Source of the DNA: Giesbergeria sp.
GTDB taxonomy: Bacteria > Pseudomonadota > Gammaproteobacteria > Burkholderiales > Burkholderiaceae_C
Direction of reading: 5' to 3'
Assembly (NCBI RefSeq): GCF_028686475.1
Contig: NZ_JAQUCA010000028.1
Location: 1 to 33,360 of the forward strand
DNA: 33,360 nt
In this document: positions 14,522 through 23,334 of the stretch, one piece after another
Position numbering within the stretch: the stretch's first letter is position 1
Layout of the letters: every line of letters starts with the position of its first letter
The notes under the pieces: model-generated
Database searches by the model: none
The model's input: the letters and a program-made list of their open reading frames with translations, nothing else
Told to the model about the DNA's origin: nothing
Made by a program: the position numbers and the translations under genes

Positions 14522-15292
14522 TTAGGCGCTGGGCCGTTCGTACAAACGCCAGCCATTGCGCCCCGCATTTTTGGCTTGGTACAAGGCGGCATCGGCGCAG
14601 GCAATCAGGCCATCGACTTGCTCGGCGTGGTCTGGAAACAGGGCAATCCCAATGCTGGTGCCAATATGGGCCACACCGGCGCTCAAGGCGAAGGGCTGCG
14701 CCAAATTATGAACCAGCCGTCCGGCCAGTGCTTGGGCATCGGCGGCAGTGAGCATATCGGGCAAGATGCACAAAAATTCATCGCCACCCAGCCGGGCTAC
14801 GGTATCTACGGCGCGCACGGCATCGCGCAAACGTTGCGACACTTGGCGCAATAGCTCATCCCCTGCGGCATGGCCCATGTTGTCGTTGACCCACTTGAAA
14901 CGGTCTAAATCCATATAAAACACGGCCAATGGCAGTTGGCTGCGCCGCGATTGCTCCATGCCTTGTTGTAGCCGGTCGCGGGCAATGGCGCGGTTGGCCA
15001 AACCCGTCAGGGGGTCGTAGTTGGCCAGCTCTAGCTCTTGCTTGGTGCGCTGGAGGTGGTCAATCGTGCATTGCAGCTCAAACTCCTTCACTTCATGCTG
15101 TACCACCAATTTGGCAAAGGCTTCGGCCAGCGCTGCCAGTTCGGGCGATTCTGGATGCTCTGAAGCCATGTCCAGCAACTCGGGCACGGCTTGCATATCC
15201 CCTTGGTGGGCGATGCGTTCGGCCACGGCCAGCAGTTCGGCCAGCAACAAGGCATGGGGGGCAGCAGGAGAGGAAGGCAGATCTGTGGGCAT
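14522..15292 (-). CDS. Diguanylate cyclase (GGDEF domain) with an inhibitory site
   Basis: Makes cyclic di-GMP from two GTP. The 256-residue protein has an N-terminal helical part (about 1-60), a probable coiled coil (about 60-90, ending RTKQELELANYDPLTGLANR) and a complete GGDEF domain. The catalytic GGDEF is intact at residues 169-173. The product-inhibition site RxxD (R160-D163, RAVD) stands at the standard five residues before it. DxxxFKxxND-type metal and substrate residues appear as MDLDRFKWVNDNMGH. There is no membrane segment or receiver domain, so what it senses is unclear. It follows ybiB by 51 bases on the same strand and is convergent with the fibre-like cluster. C-di-GMP commonly drives fibre and holdfast production, so a link is plausible but not shown. 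Confidence 0.95.
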   Translation of the reverse strand: MPTDLPSSPAAPHALLLAELLAVAERIAHQGDMQAVPELLDMASEHPESPELAALAEAFAKLVVQHEVKEFELQCTIDHLQRTKQELELANYDPLTGLANRAIARDRLQQGMEQSRRSQLPLAVFYMDLDRFKWVNDNMGHAAGDELLRQVSQRLRDAVRAVDTVARLGGDEFLCILPDMLTAADAQALAGRLVHNLAQPFALSAGVAHIGTSIGIALFPDHAEQVDGLIACADAALYQAKNAGRNGWRLYERPSA

Positions 15293-15343
15293 AAGGGCTG
15301 GGTATGGATGGGGATGATGAGGGGGAATAAAATAGCTTGCTGG

Positions 15344-16297
15344 CTAGTCCAGCGTCGATGGCCCCAAAGGAGCATCGGGCTTGGCTTGCTGTTCTATTTG
15401 CTGCACCAATTGCACAATATGTTGCACTTGTCGCTGCAAAGCTGGTGGCACGGGTTGTTGGCCTTGCAACACCTGCTGGGTGTAGGCAGCGGTACTGGCG
15501 ATGTCCATGTCGGTGGGCAGGCCGGGAACCTCGGTGGCGGTGCCTGCTTGTTGTTCCTCCCATACTTGGTGTTGGCCGCGCACCAAGGCATCGTAACGCG
15601 GCCAGCGGCGCGGGTCAGCTACCACTTCACCTTCTAACCCGCGTGACAGCAGTGCATCGGCCTCTAACAAAGCCAAAGTAGCGCACAGCCGGTCTAGGTA
15701 TTCGGGATGGGTGTAGCTGCTCACGAGCAATGCAGGCCCAGCACAAGGTTGTATCAGCTTAACAACGCTGTGGCCGGGGTTGCGTAGGCCAATTTGTTCG
15801 CGCGTGGCCAACAGGCGGGCCAAGCCGGGGTGCAGTTGCGCGGTGTGCAGATGGGCCACTTGACCGGGCGCAATCGCCTGTGCCACTGTGAGCGCTGCGA
15901 TGCCCAAGGCTTGCAAGACATCGGAGGCCAAGACCCGACGGGCTTCGGTACGCATCCCGTGCAGCAGCACGGGCAGGCCCTCACGCGCCAGCAGCAGCGC
16001 CAGCAGGGGTGTGAGTACGGGCAGCTTGCGCGCCCCGTTGTAGCTGGGCAACACCACCAGCGGGCGCGTGCTGGCAGGCAACAGCGCCAGCCGTTGTTGG
16101 GTGGCATCGATAAACCCGGCCAACTCTTCGGGGGTTTCGCCCTTGATACGCATGGCCAGACAGAACGCACCGATTTCCAAATCGCTGACGCTGCCATCGA
16201 GTATTTGGCCGAATAAATCAGCCGCCTGCGCGCGCGTGAGTGGTTTGGCACCGCGTGGACCGCGCCCAATCTCTTTGATGTAGTGGCCTATGCCCAT
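15344..16297 (-). CDS. ybiB: YbiB/TrpD2-family DNA-binding protein
   Basis: A 317-residue protein of the YbiB/TrpD2 group, which has the anthranilate phosphoribosyltransferase fold but binds nucleic acid rather than making tryptophan precursors. Visible features are the N-terminal helical bundle (LTRAQAADLFGQILDG, FCLAMRIKGETPEEL), the central LPSYNGARKLPVLTPLLALL segment typical of the group, and a C-terminal region with SRGLEGEVVADPRR. The glycine-rich phosphate loop expected in a true TrpD is missing. An AGGA lies 8 bases before the ATG. It is upstream of, and probably cotranscribed with, the diguanylate cyclase. In E. coli ybiB is associated with the LexA regulon. I saw no LexA box here. 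Confidence 0.88.
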   Translation of the reverse strand: MGIGHYIKEIGRGPRGAKPLTRAQAADLFGQILDGSVSDLEIGAFCLAMRIKGETPEELAGFIDATQQRLALLPASTRPLVVLPSYNGARKLPVLTPLLALLLAREGLPVLLHGMRTEARRVLASDVLQALGIAALTVAQAIAPGQVAHLHTAQLHPGLARLLATREQIGLRNPGHSVVKLIQPCAGPALLVSSYTHPEYLDRLCATLALLEADALLSRGLEGEVVADPRRWPRYDALVRGQHQVWEEQQAGTATEVPGLPTDMDIASTAAYTQQVLQGQQPVPPALQRQVQHIVQLVQQIEQQAKPDAPLGPSTLD

Positions 16298-16316
16298 GAA
16301 AAATGTCCTGCCTGAA

Positions 16317-16336
16317 GTGTAGATATGTGTAGATAT
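16317..16336. repeat. Perfect tandem decamer between divergent ybiB and tsaD
   Basis: GTGTAGATAT occurs twice head to tail (16317-16326 and 16327-16336). One unit per helical turn places both copies on the same DNA face. It sits 61 bases upstream of tsaD and 20 bases upstream of ybiB, so it could be a regulator site or a chance duplication. Confidence 0.55.
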
Positions 16337-16384
16337 TGCCAGCCGCCATTTTCTGCCAAGTAGCGTGGTTTAAGGGGGCTGCCC

Positions 16385-16390
16385 TACACT
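16385..16390 (+). promoter_or_regulatory. Probable -10 box of tsaD
   Basis: TACACT ends 7 bases before the tsaD ATG. If it is used, the transcript would begin at or next to the start codon and lack a ribosome binding site. No Shine-Dalgarno sequence is visible, which agrees. The -35 region is not recognisable. Confidence 0.45.
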
Positions 16391-16397
16391 TGCGCGC

Positions 16398-17453
16398 ATG
16401 AGTTTATTAATTTTAGGAATTGAATCTTCGTGCGATGAAACCGGTGTCGCCTTGGTACGCAGCAGTACGGGTGCCGCCGTGCCTGCCTTGTTGGCCCACG
16501 CGCTGCACAGCCAAATTGAGATGCACCAAGCCTATGGCGGTGTGGTGCCTGAACTGGCCAGCCGCGACCATATTCGCCGCGTACTGCCCCTGACCGCGCA
16601 GGTGCTGGCCGAAGCTGGGCAAACGTTGGCCGCTGTCGATGTGGTGGCTTACACCCGTGGCCCCGGTTTGGCTGGAGCCTTGTTGGTGGGTGCTGGCGTG
16701 GCTTGTGCCTTGGGGGCCGCTTTGGGTAAGCCGGTGCTGGGCGTACACCACTTAGAAGGGCATTTGCTCTCGCCGTTTTTAAGTGCCGACCCGCCGGAGT
16801 TTCCGTTTGTCGCGCTGTTGGTGTCGGGTGGGCATACCCAATTGATGCGCGTCGATGGCGTGGGTCAATACCAGTTGCTGGGCGAAACCATCGACGATGC
16901 AGCGGGCGAAGCCTTTGACAAATCGGCCAAACTGTTGGGCTTGGGTTATCCCGGTGGGCCAGCCTTGTCGCGTTTGGCAGAACAAGGTCAACCCGATGCC
17001 TTCAAGCTGCCGCGCCCCTTGTTGCACAGTGGCAACTTGGATTTTTCTTTTGCTGGGCTGAAAACCGCTGTGTTGACACAAGCCAAAAAGCTGGGCCAGG
17101 ACTTGGCAGCACGCAAAGCTGATTTGGCCGCCAGCACGCAAGCGGCGATTGTGGATGTGCTGGTCAAAAAATCCATCATGGCACTGAAAGAAACCGGCCT
17201 GCGCCGTTTAGTGGTAGCCGGTGGCGTGGGGGCCAATGCGCTGCTGCGCCAGCAACTCAATGCGGCCTGCGCCCGTTTGCAGGTGCGCGTGCATTACCCG
17301 GAGCTGCACCTGTGTACCGACAACGGGGCCATGATTGCGCTGGCCGCTGCCATGCGTTTGCAATCGGGTCAACAGCAGGCTACTACCACCTATGCCTTTG
17401 ATGTCATGCCGCGCTGGCCGTTGGATGCGATAACCGGAAGCCCACGCGGATGA
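16398..17453 (+). CDS. tsaD: tRNA N6-adenosine threonylcarbamoyltransferase TsaD
   Basis: Transfers the threonylcarbamoyl group from its adenylate to A37 of tRNAs that read ANN codons, with TsaB and TsaE as partners. The 351-residue protein starts [16 protein letters not shown], as in the family. The metal-binding HxxxH is at H118-H122 (HHLEGH). Other hallmarks are [35 protein letters not shown], and near the end [12 protein letters not shown] with the metal-binding Asp in CTDNGAM. It is essential in most bacteria. Its stop overlaps the start of the antiporter gene by four bases (ATGA), so the two are translationally coupled. Confidence 0.98.
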   Translation: MSLLILGIESSCDETGVALVRSSTGAAVPALLAHALHSQIEMHQAYGGVVPELASRDHIRRVLPLTAQVLAEAGQTLAAVDVVAYTRGPGLAGALLVGAGVACALGAALGKPVLGVHHLEGHLLSPFLSADPPEFPFVALLVSGGHTQLMRVDGVGQYQLLGETIDDAAGEAFDKSAKLLGLGYPGGPALSRLAEQGQPDAFKLPRPLLHSGNLDFSFAGLKTAVLTQAKKLGQDLAARKADLAASTQAAIVDVLVKKSIMALKETGLRRLVVAGGVGANALLRQQLNAACARLQVRVHYPELHLCTDNGAMIALAAAMRLQSGQQQATTTYAFDVMPRWPLDAITGSPRG

Positions 17454-18718
17454 CTGAACCCACTCCCATCCAACTCATAGGCACAGTGCTGTTTGCCTTG
17501 GCGGTGCTGCACACTTTTTCTACCAAATTTTTTGAGCGCCTAGCCCACACCCAGCCGCGCCATGCCGGTATTTGGCATCTATTGGGCGAGGTTGAAGTGG
17601 TGTTTGGTTTTTGGGCGATGGTGCTGATGGTGTTCATGTTTGCCATGATTGGCAAAACAGAGGCTACCCAGTACCTAGACACGCGCAACTTCACCGAGCC
17701 GATGTTTGTGTTTGCCATCATGGTGATTGCGGGCACGCGCCCTATTTTGCAAGTGGCGGCATGGTTGGTGCAATTGGTAGCCCGGCTGCTGCCGCTGCAC
17801 CGCCAGATGGCACTGTATTTTGTGCTGCTCTCTTTAGTGCCATTGTTGGGTTCTTTGATTACCGAGCCTGCCGCCATGACCTTGGCTGCCCTGATGCTGC
17901 GCGACACCATTTTTAGCCGTAACGTCTCTACCCGACTCAAGTACAGCACGGTGGGCGTGCTGTTTGTCAATATCTCTATTGGTGGCACCCTGACCCCGTT
18001 TGCCGCACCGCCGGTGCTGATGGTGGCCACCCAGTGGAATTGGGATGTCTGGTTCATGATTAGCCATTTTGGCTGGAAGGCAGCTATGGCGGTGCTAATC
18101 AATGCCAGCATTGCCATGTTGCTGTTTTCGCGTGAATTGCGCGGCTTAACTCCACAAAAGCCAGAAAGTATGGCTGCCGACGGCATGGTGCCTTGGCAAG
18201 TGGTGCTGGTGCATCTGCTATTTTTGCTGGGTGTGGTGGCGTTTGGGCACCATCCAGCAGTGTTTATGGGGCTGCTGTTGTTCTTCTTGGGTTTTACTAC
18301 GGCTTACCAGCGCTACCAAGACCCGCTCATTCTGCGCGAGTCTTTGCTGGTGGCCTTCTTTTTGGCCGGGCTGGTGGTGTTGGGTGGCTTGCAGCAATGG
18401 TGGCTCAAGCCGGTGCTGATGGGCATGGATGCCACTACGGTATTTTTTGGCGCTACCGCCCTGACGGCCATCACCGATAACGCTGCCCTGACCTATCTAG
18501 GCTCCTTGGTGGAAGGTTTGAGCCAAGAATTCAAGGTTGCACTGGTGGCTGGTGCCGTGACCGGCGGCGGCCTGACGGTGATTGCCAATGCGCCCAACCC
18601 GGCGGGCGTGTCGATTTTGCGCGGTAGTTTTGAGCATAACGCCATCCACCCACTGGGCCTCTTGCTGGCCGCCTTACCGCCCACCTTGGTAGCGATACTG
18701 GCGTTCCGCGTTTTGTAA
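17450..18718 (+). CDS. Putative Na+/H+ antiporter (polytopic membrane protein, PF07399-like)
   Basis: A 422-residue, very hydrophobic protein with about ten to eleven predicted membrane segments, beginning [17 protein letters not shown]. Polar breaks inside segments ([46 protein letters not shown], and [15 protein letters not shown]) mirror the paired re-entrant segments of NhaD and ArsB-type ion transporters. The overall text fits the family annotated as putative Na+/H+ antiporter. It would exchange cytoplasmic Na+ for protons. Its start codon is embedded in the tsaD stop (ATGA). Substrate is inferred from family resemblance only. Confidence 0.85.
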   Translation: MTEPTPIQLIGTVLFALAVLHTFSTKFFERLAHTQPRHAGIWHLLGEVEVVFGFWAMVLMVFMFAMIGKTEATQYLDTRNFTEPMFVFAIMVIAGTRPILQVAAWLVQLVARLLPLHRQMALYFVLLSLVPLLGSLITEPAAMTLAALMLRDTIFSRNVSTRLKYSTVGVLFVNISIGGTLTPFAAPPVLMVATQWNWDVWFMISHFGWKAAMAVLINASIAMLLFSRELRGLTPQKPESMAADGMVPWQVVLVHLLFLLGVVAFGHHPAVFMGLLLFFLGFTTAYQRYQDPLILRESLLVAFFLAGLVVLGGLQQWWLKPVLMGMDATTVFFGATALTAITDNAALTYLGSLVEGLSQEFKVALVAGAVTGGGLTVIANAPNPAGVSILRGSFEHNAIHPLGLLLAALPPTLVAILAFRVL

Positions 18719-18740
18719 CACGACTGCCTGCACCTGCAAC

Positions 18741-18746
18741 GATAAT
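18741..18746 (+). promoter_or_regulatory. Probable -10 box of dapF
   Basis: GATAAT, five of six to consensus, ends 8 bases before the dapF ATG. No Shine-Dalgarno sequence lies in between, so a transcript from here would be leaderless or nearly so. No good -35 is seen. Confidence 0.4.
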
Positions 18747-18754
18747 GGCATCCT

Positions 18755-19624
18755 ATGCAGATTCGATTTACCAAAATGCAAGGTGCAGGCAATGATTTTG
18801 TCGTGCTGGATGAAACCCAAGGCCGTTGGGGCCTGACACCCGCCCACTACCGGCTACTGGCCGACCGCCACTTTGGCATTGGGGCCGACCAAATCCTCAC
18901 GGTACGGCCATCGCCGGGGCCGGGCATTGATTTTGAATACCTCATTCACAATGCCGATGGTGGCGAGGTAGAACAATGCGGCAATGGCGCGCGCTGCTTT
19001 GCCCGCTATGTGCATGAGCAAGGCTTGACCCATAAAGAGCGCATCCGCGTGCAAACCCGCGCTGGCATCATCGCGCCACGCCTCAACGCGGATGGTCGAG
19101 TGACGGTAGATATGGGCTACCCGGTGCTAGAGCCAGCCTTGGTGCCGTTTGATGCCAACGGCTTGCAAGCCACGCCACAAGGCCAAGGGCAACGCTGGCC
19201 GCTGGCGCTGGACAATGGCGTGCAAGTGGCCGTTACGGTGGTGTCGATGGGCAATCCCCATGCGGTGCAATTGGTAGAGGATATCAATACCGCCCCGGTA
19301 GCGCACACTGGCCCCTTGATAGAACAACACCCGCGTTTTCCGCAGCGCGTCAATGCGGGTTATATGCAGATAGTGGCGCGCAACCACATCCGTCTGCGCG
19401 TTTATGAGCGTGGCGCGGGCGAAACCCTGGCCTGCGGCACCGGGGCCTGTGCGGCCGTGGTGGCGGGTATCCAGCTGGGGCTGCTCGATAGTGCTGTGGA
19501 GGTAGATACCCGTGGCGGGCGTTTAAGCATTGCCTGGAGCGGCCAGCCCGCCGATGCCGTCTTTATGACCGGCCCTGCCACAACCGTTTTCCAAGGCCAG
19601 ATAGAACTCCCAGACACTTTATGA
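18755..19624 (+). CDS. dapF: Diaminopimelate epimerase
   Basis: Converts LL- to meso-diaminopimelate, used for lysine and for peptidoglycan. It is a cofactor-free enzyme with two catalytic cysteines, both present: Cys75 in EQCGNGARC and Cys227 in ACGTGAC. The N-terminal [16 protein letters not shown] is the family start, followed by FGIGADQIL. The 289 residues are slightly longer than the usual 275 or so because of modest loop insertions. The 3' end overlaps the next gene by 4 bases (ATGA). The dapF-DUF484 pairing is common in proteobacteria. Confidence 0.98.
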   Translation: MQIRFTKMQGAGNDFVVLDETQGRWGLTPAHYRLLADRHFGIGADQILTVRPSPGPGIDFEYLIHNADGGEVEQCGNGARCFARYVHEQGLTHKERIRVQTRAGIIAPRLNADGRVTVDMGYPVLEPALVPFDANGLQATPQGQGQRWPLALDNGVQVAVTVVSMGNPHAVQLVEDINTAPVAHTGPLIEQHPRFPQRVNAGYMQIVARNHIRLRVYERGAGETLACGTGACAAVVAGIQLGLLDSAVEVDTRGGRLSIAWSGQPADAVFMTGPATTVFQGQIELPDTL

Positions 19625-20319
19625 CCGCCCACGACCCTTCCGCCTTCATCGCCCCGATTACCGAAGAGGATATTGCCGACTACCTGTTGCAAACGCCAGG
19701 TTTTTTTGAGCGCCACGCCGAGCTGCTGACCAATGTGCAAATTATCAGCCCGCACGGTCACCGCGCTGTGAGTTTGCAAGAGCGCCAATCTGAGCGCCTG
19801 CGCGCCAAAATTACCGATTTAGAGCAGCGCATTTTAGAGATGGTCCACAACGGCCAGCAAAACATGTTGATTGACGAACGCCTGCACCAATGGGCCTGTG
19901 ATTTGCAGCGCATTAGCCATCCCATGTCTTTGCCCGAAGCGGTAGTGCAAGGCATTCGGCGCCAGTTTGAAGTGCCCCAAGCCGCCATGCGACTCTGGAG
20001 TGTGGCTCCCCCCTATGCCAACGCCCCGTTTGCCCAAGGGGCCAGCAACGATGTGCGCGCTTTTGCCAGCTCTCTGACCATGCCGTTTTGCGGCCCCAAC
20101 TTGGGTTTTGAACCGCTGGGCTGGCTGCGCGATGGCGATATGGTGCAATCGCTGGCGCTGCTGCCTTTGCGCGATGGCCCAATGGAGCGCGCTACCCCGG
20201 CCTTTGGCCTGCTGGTATTGGCCTCGGATGACCCGCACCGCTTTGAAGCCACGATGGGCACCGATTTTTTAACCCGTATTGCCGAAACCGCCAGCGCGGC
20301 CTTGTCACGTTTACGTTGA
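19621..20319 (+). CDS. DUF484-family protein (GAF-like)
   Basis: A 232-residue cytoplasmic protein. The N-terminus [20 protein letters not shown], then [12 protein letters not shown], is the hallmark of DUF484 proteins. A helical stretch leads to a GAF-like domain from about residue 90. The function is not established, but the gene usually lies between dapF and xerC, the dimer-resolution recombinase. Here dapF is overlapped by 4 bases, yet no xerC follows. The next gene is a convergent histidine kinase whose end is only 9 bases away. Confidence 0.92.
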   Translation: MTAHDPSAFIAPITEEDIADYLLQTPGFFERHAELLTNVQIISPHGHRAVSLQERQSERLRAKITDLEQRILEMVHNGQQNMLIDERLHQWACDLQRISHPMSLPEAVVQGIRRQFEVPQAAMRLWSVAPPYANAPFAQGASNDVRAFASSLTMPFCGPNLGFEPLGWLRDGDMVQSLALLPLRDGPMERATPAFGLLVLASDDPHRFEATMGTDFLTRIAETASAALSRLR

Positions 20320-20328
20320 TGTTTACGT

Positions 20329-22071
20329 TTACGCTGGTGCCTGCCACACCAAAGGCAAAGACAGCGTAAAACACGCACCAGAACCCAGCGTCGATTGCAG
20401 CGTCAGGGTACCGCCCAACAATTGCGCCAAGCCGCGCGATAGGCCCAAGCCCAAACCCGTGCCGCCATGATCGTAGCTGACGCGCTCGTTGCCTTGGCGA
20501 AAGCGTTCAAAAATGCGCTCGTGCAACTCGGGGGCAATGCCGGGGCCAGTATCGGTGACGTGCAGCAACAAGTGCTGACCGCTGCCATCGAGTTCTAGCC
20601 ACAGCTCCACTTGGCCTTGTTCGGTAAATTTGATGGCATTCGACAGCAAATTGTTCAAAATCTGCTTCAGCTTAAGCTGGTCTGTCACGAGGCGTTCAGG
20701 TACTTCGGGGGCGATAGAGGTGGTCAATTGCAATGACTTGGACGAAGCGCTGATTTGAAACAGTGCCGTCACTTCATGCACCACCTCGTGCAGCAACACC
20801 GGCTCAGGATGCGTGGGCATGGCCTTGGCTTCAATGCGTGCCAAGTCCAAAATTTCGGTCAGTAGGCTGTTCAGGTGCGTGGCAGCATGGCTAATCAGCT
20901 CGGCTTGCTCTACCGTGGCCCGATCTTGGTTACGCATGGCAATGAGTTCTGAAAAGCCCTTGATGCTGGTCAGGGGTGTGCGTAATTCGTGCGACATAGC
21001 GGCCAAAAATTCGCTTTTGGCTTGGCTGGCCTGTTGGGCCAAAGCCTCGCTGGCCACCAAGGCTTGGTGGCTTTGCGCCAATTGGCGCACGCTGTTGCGA
21101 AACAAGGCCACAAAAGCCAGTACGCACAAGCTGGCCAAGATGGACATCAGCAGCAGCAAATTGCGGTTAGCCCGCCATTGGGTAAATGCTTGCTCTACGC
21201 TGGTGCCACTTAGCACCGTTAAGGGGTAATTGCCGACGCGGCTGTAGCCCACAATGCGCTCGACACCATCGCCACCTTGAACGACCAGCATCCCATCCAT
21301 GTTTTCTAGTATCGCCAAGGCCAGTGCGGCTGATAACCGTTCACCCACGCCAGAACTCATGCCGTCAACCACACGCACCCGCACAATTTCGTCTAGCCCC
21401 GCCAGCGCCAACCCGGCCCCTGGGCTGAGTTGCACATTGCTGTACACATTGGATAAATGGATAGGATTGAGCGAGGCCACCACCACCCCTACGGTGCGTC
21501 CATCCAGCCCGACCACCTTGCGTGAGAGTTGAATCGTCCATTGCCCAGACACCCGCCCTTGCAATGGCCTGCTAATAAACAAACCATCCCACAGCTCGCG
21601 CGAAGTGGGGTCGGTATCACGCTCTTGCAAATGCACCCGGATATGCTCGCGGTCTTTGAGGCTGATGTTGCCGCTGCGCTTGCCATCGGGGTCTAGGTTG
21701 CTGCCTTGGAAATAGCCTTGGGCATCCACAAAGCCCAATTGCGTCATGATTTCTGGTACCAAGCCGGTTTCATTGGCAATTTGCAAATAATCTTGGGGTT
21801 TGGGCTTTTGTTCTGCGGCCACGGTTTGCAGGCGCAGCACCGCTTGGTCCATCGTTTCTAACACGCGCAAGGTATGCTCTTTCAGGGCGCGCGCCATGTT
21901 GATGTTTTGGCGCAGTTCAGCCTCTAGGGTGGACTGCCACTGCCAATACAACATGGTAAGCACGGTACCCCAGGCCACGACCAGCACCAGCACACTAAAA
22001 CCATAGACGATGGCCACGTGTTGGCGCGGGCGATGCAGCTCCTTGAGCGCGGTAGAAGCTGGAGTATTCAT
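20329..22071 (-). CDS. Membrane sensor histidine kinase with a periplasmic Cache-like domain
   Basis: A transmembrane kinase that probably phosphorylates the response regulator encoded at 22871-23239. With the ATG at 22071 it has 580 residues. TM1 is at about 17-42. A large periplasmic sensor follows (about 45-300), with the layout of a double Cache domain (KDREHIRVHLQE, VVVASLNPIHLSNVY). TM2 is at about 305-324. The HisKA domain has the phospho-acceptor His361 in AMSHELRTPLTS. The ATPase domain carries an N box (KQILNNLLSNAIKFTE), G1 (VTDTGPGIA), an F box (IFERFRQG) and G2 (GTGLGLGLSRGL). A TTG at 22089 in frame is a less likely start. It is the last gene of a minus-strand group after the regulator and the HD-GYP gene. 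Confidence 0.93.
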   Translation of the reverse strand: MNTPASTALKELHRPRQHVAIVYGFSVLVLVVAWGTVLTMLYWQWQSTLEAELRQNINMARALKEHTLRVLETMDQAVLRLQTVAAEQKPKPQDYLQIANETGLVPEIMTQLGFVDAQGYFQGSNLDPDGKRSGNISLKDREHIRVHLQERDTDPTSRELWDGLFISRPLQGRVSGQWTIQLSRKVVGLDGRTVGVVVASLNPIHLSNVYSNVQLSPGAGLALAGLDEIVRVRVVDGMSSGVGERLSAALALAILENMDGMLVVQGGDGVERIVGYSRVGNYPLTVLSGTSVEQAFTQWRANRNLLLLMSILASLCVLAFVALFRNSVRQLAQSHQALVASEALAQQASQAKSEFLAAMSHELRTPLTSIKGFSELIAMRNQDRATVEQAELISHAATHLNSLLTEILDLARIEAKAMPTHPEPVLLHEVVHEVTALFQISASSKSLQLTTSIAPEVPERLVTDQLKLKQILNNLLSNAIKFTEQGQVELWLELDGSGQHLLLHVTDTGPGIAPELHERIFERFRQGNERVSYDHGGTGLGLGLSRGLAQLLGGTLTLQSTLGSGACFTLSLPLVWQAPA

Positions 22072-22097
22072 CAAGGTGCGCGCTGCCAAAAAGTGGC

Positions 22098-22865
22098 TTA
22101 GCTGCCTAGCGATTTATCGTTGACCAAATCCGCAAACGTCATGCGCTTGGTGCTTACTTGCTGGCGCAAGGCCAGCAAGGCAGGGTGGTTGTCGATAAAA
22201 CAATCCACGATGTCTGGATCAAACGCATGGCCGCGCTCATCACGCACCATCGCCAAGGCTTTTTCTTCGCTGAAGGCTTTGCGATAGACCCGGTCCATCG
22301 TCAGGGCATCGTAAAAATCGGCAACGGTGACAATGCGCCCCGACAGCGGGATGTCTTCGCCCGCCAAGCCCGAGGGGTAGCCTTGGCCATCCCAGCGCTC
22401 GTGGTGTGACAGGGCTATTTCGGAGGCCATTTGGAACAGCGCAATGCGCGATTTTCCCAAAATATCCGCCCCAATCGCCGGGTGCTGGTTCATGATTTGG
22501 CGCTCGGCAGGGTCGAGTTTGCCGGGTTTTTTGAGCACATTATCGGGGATACCAATTTTGCCGATGTCGTGCATGGGGGCGGCTTTGCGTAGCAGCGTGG
22601 CATAGGCGCGCGATTGCCCCAAATACAAAGCCAAAGCCTCGGCCAAAAAGCCAATGCGTATGATATGCACACCGGTATCGTCGTCTTTGTATTCTGCCGC
22701 CAACGCCAAGTGAAACAGCGCCTCGTGGTGGGCGCGCGCTACCTCTTGCAGGGCCTCGTTGCGCTCGTAGTACATGCGCCCCAGATCGGAAATGATTTTT
22801 TCCATCTGGTCTGCGGCGGCTGCATCAAACTGGGTAGCCTCTGCGGGACGCGCGGCTTTGGGCAT
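22098..22865 (-). CDS. HD-GYP phosphodiesterase (cyclic di-GMP hydrolysis)
   Basis: A 255-residue protein. Likely breaks down c-di-GMP. The HD pair is His99-Asp100 in APMHDIGKIGIPDNVLKKPG, and the GYP motif is at 162-164 in HHERWDGQGYPSG. The supporting residues of the family (TGVHIIRIG near 64, NQHPAIGADIL near 116, VADFYDALTMDRVYR) are present, so it should be active. There is no receiver domain in the same chain. Instead a stand-alone receiver protein is encoded 5 bases upstream. The N-terminal 45 residues are helical and may be the docking part. It gives the region a c-di-GMP-degrading partner to the cyclase at 14522. Confidence 0.94.
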   Translation of the reverse strand: MPKAARPAEATQFDAAAADQMEKIISDLGRMYYERNEALQEVARAHHEALFHLALAAEYKDDDTGVHIIRIGFLAEALALYLGQSRAYATLLRKAAPMHDIGKIGIPDNVLKKPGKLDPAERQIMNQHPAIGADILGKSRIALFQMASEIALSHHERWDGQGYPSGLAGEDIPLSGRIVTVADFYDALTMDRVYRKAFSEEKALAMVRDERGHAFDPDIVDCFIDNHPALLALRQQVSTKRMTFADLVNDKSLGS

Positions 22866-22870
22866 CGGAA

Positions 22871-23239
22871 TCAGCTTTCTAATTGATTGATAGTTTCGAT
22901 CAATTTGAGCGGGCTAAAAGGTTTGAGCAGATAGGTATCGGCCCCAGCGGCCAAACCGGCCTCAATATCTTGGCTTTGACCACGGGCTGTGAGCAAAATA
23001 ACATGCGGATGGTTTAAGTCAGGGTCATTTTTAACCAAACGGCACAGGCCCAAACCATCCATCGTGCCGGGCATCATGACATCAAGCAACAGCAAATCGG
23101 GACGCTGTTGGCGCGCTTGCAATAAACCCTCGTCTGCATTGGCGGCTTCGTGAATTTCATGGTCTTCAAACTCTAAAGTCATGCGGATCAGCCGCCGGAT
23201 ATCGGCATGGTCTTCGACAATCAATATGCGTTTGCCCAT
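22871..23239 (-). CDS. Single-domain response regulator (receiver only)
   Basis: 122 residues from the ATG at 23239 (MGKRILIVEDHADIR). The open frame extends far upstream, but that part lies in the operator region and the opposite gene and is not coding. Asp53 in LLLLDVMMPG is the phosphorylation site. The acidic pocket is E9-D10 in IVEDH, the threonine is in LLTARG, and the lysine is in LLKPFSP. No output domain is present, so it probably acts by contact, most simply on the HD-GYP protein encoded 5 bases downstream. The sensor kinase at 20329-22071 is the likely phosphate donor. The 39-bp dyad just upstream is probably the promoter-operator. Confidence 0.93.
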   Translation of the reverse strand: MGKRILIVEDHADIRRLIRMTLEFEDHEIHEAANADEGLLQARQQRPDLLLLDVMMPGTMDGLGLCRLVKNDPDLNHPHVILLTARGQSQDIEAGLAAGADTYLLKPFSPLKLIETINQLES

Positions 23240-23280
23240 GATGTGGTTTTTCTGCAAGAAGCGACAGTAGTTAAGGGTGA

Positions 23281-23319
23281 TTTTATCATATTTGTCATAA
23301 AACGACAAAAATGATAAAA
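23281..23319. promoter_or_regulatory. 39-bp AT-rich dyad between divergent regulator genes, probable operator
   Basis: TTTTATCATATTTGTC (23281-23296) and GACAAAAATGATAAAA (23304-23319) are inverted repeats matching at 15 of 16 positions with a 7-base spacer. A further ATGATA follows at 23320-23325. The dyad sits 41 bases upstream of the receiver gene and 15 bases before the likely start of the divergent DNA-binding regulator. The latter is the obvious candidate to bind it, which would make it self-regulating. Confidence 0.7.
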
Positions 23320-23334
23320 ATGATAGAATTTCGT

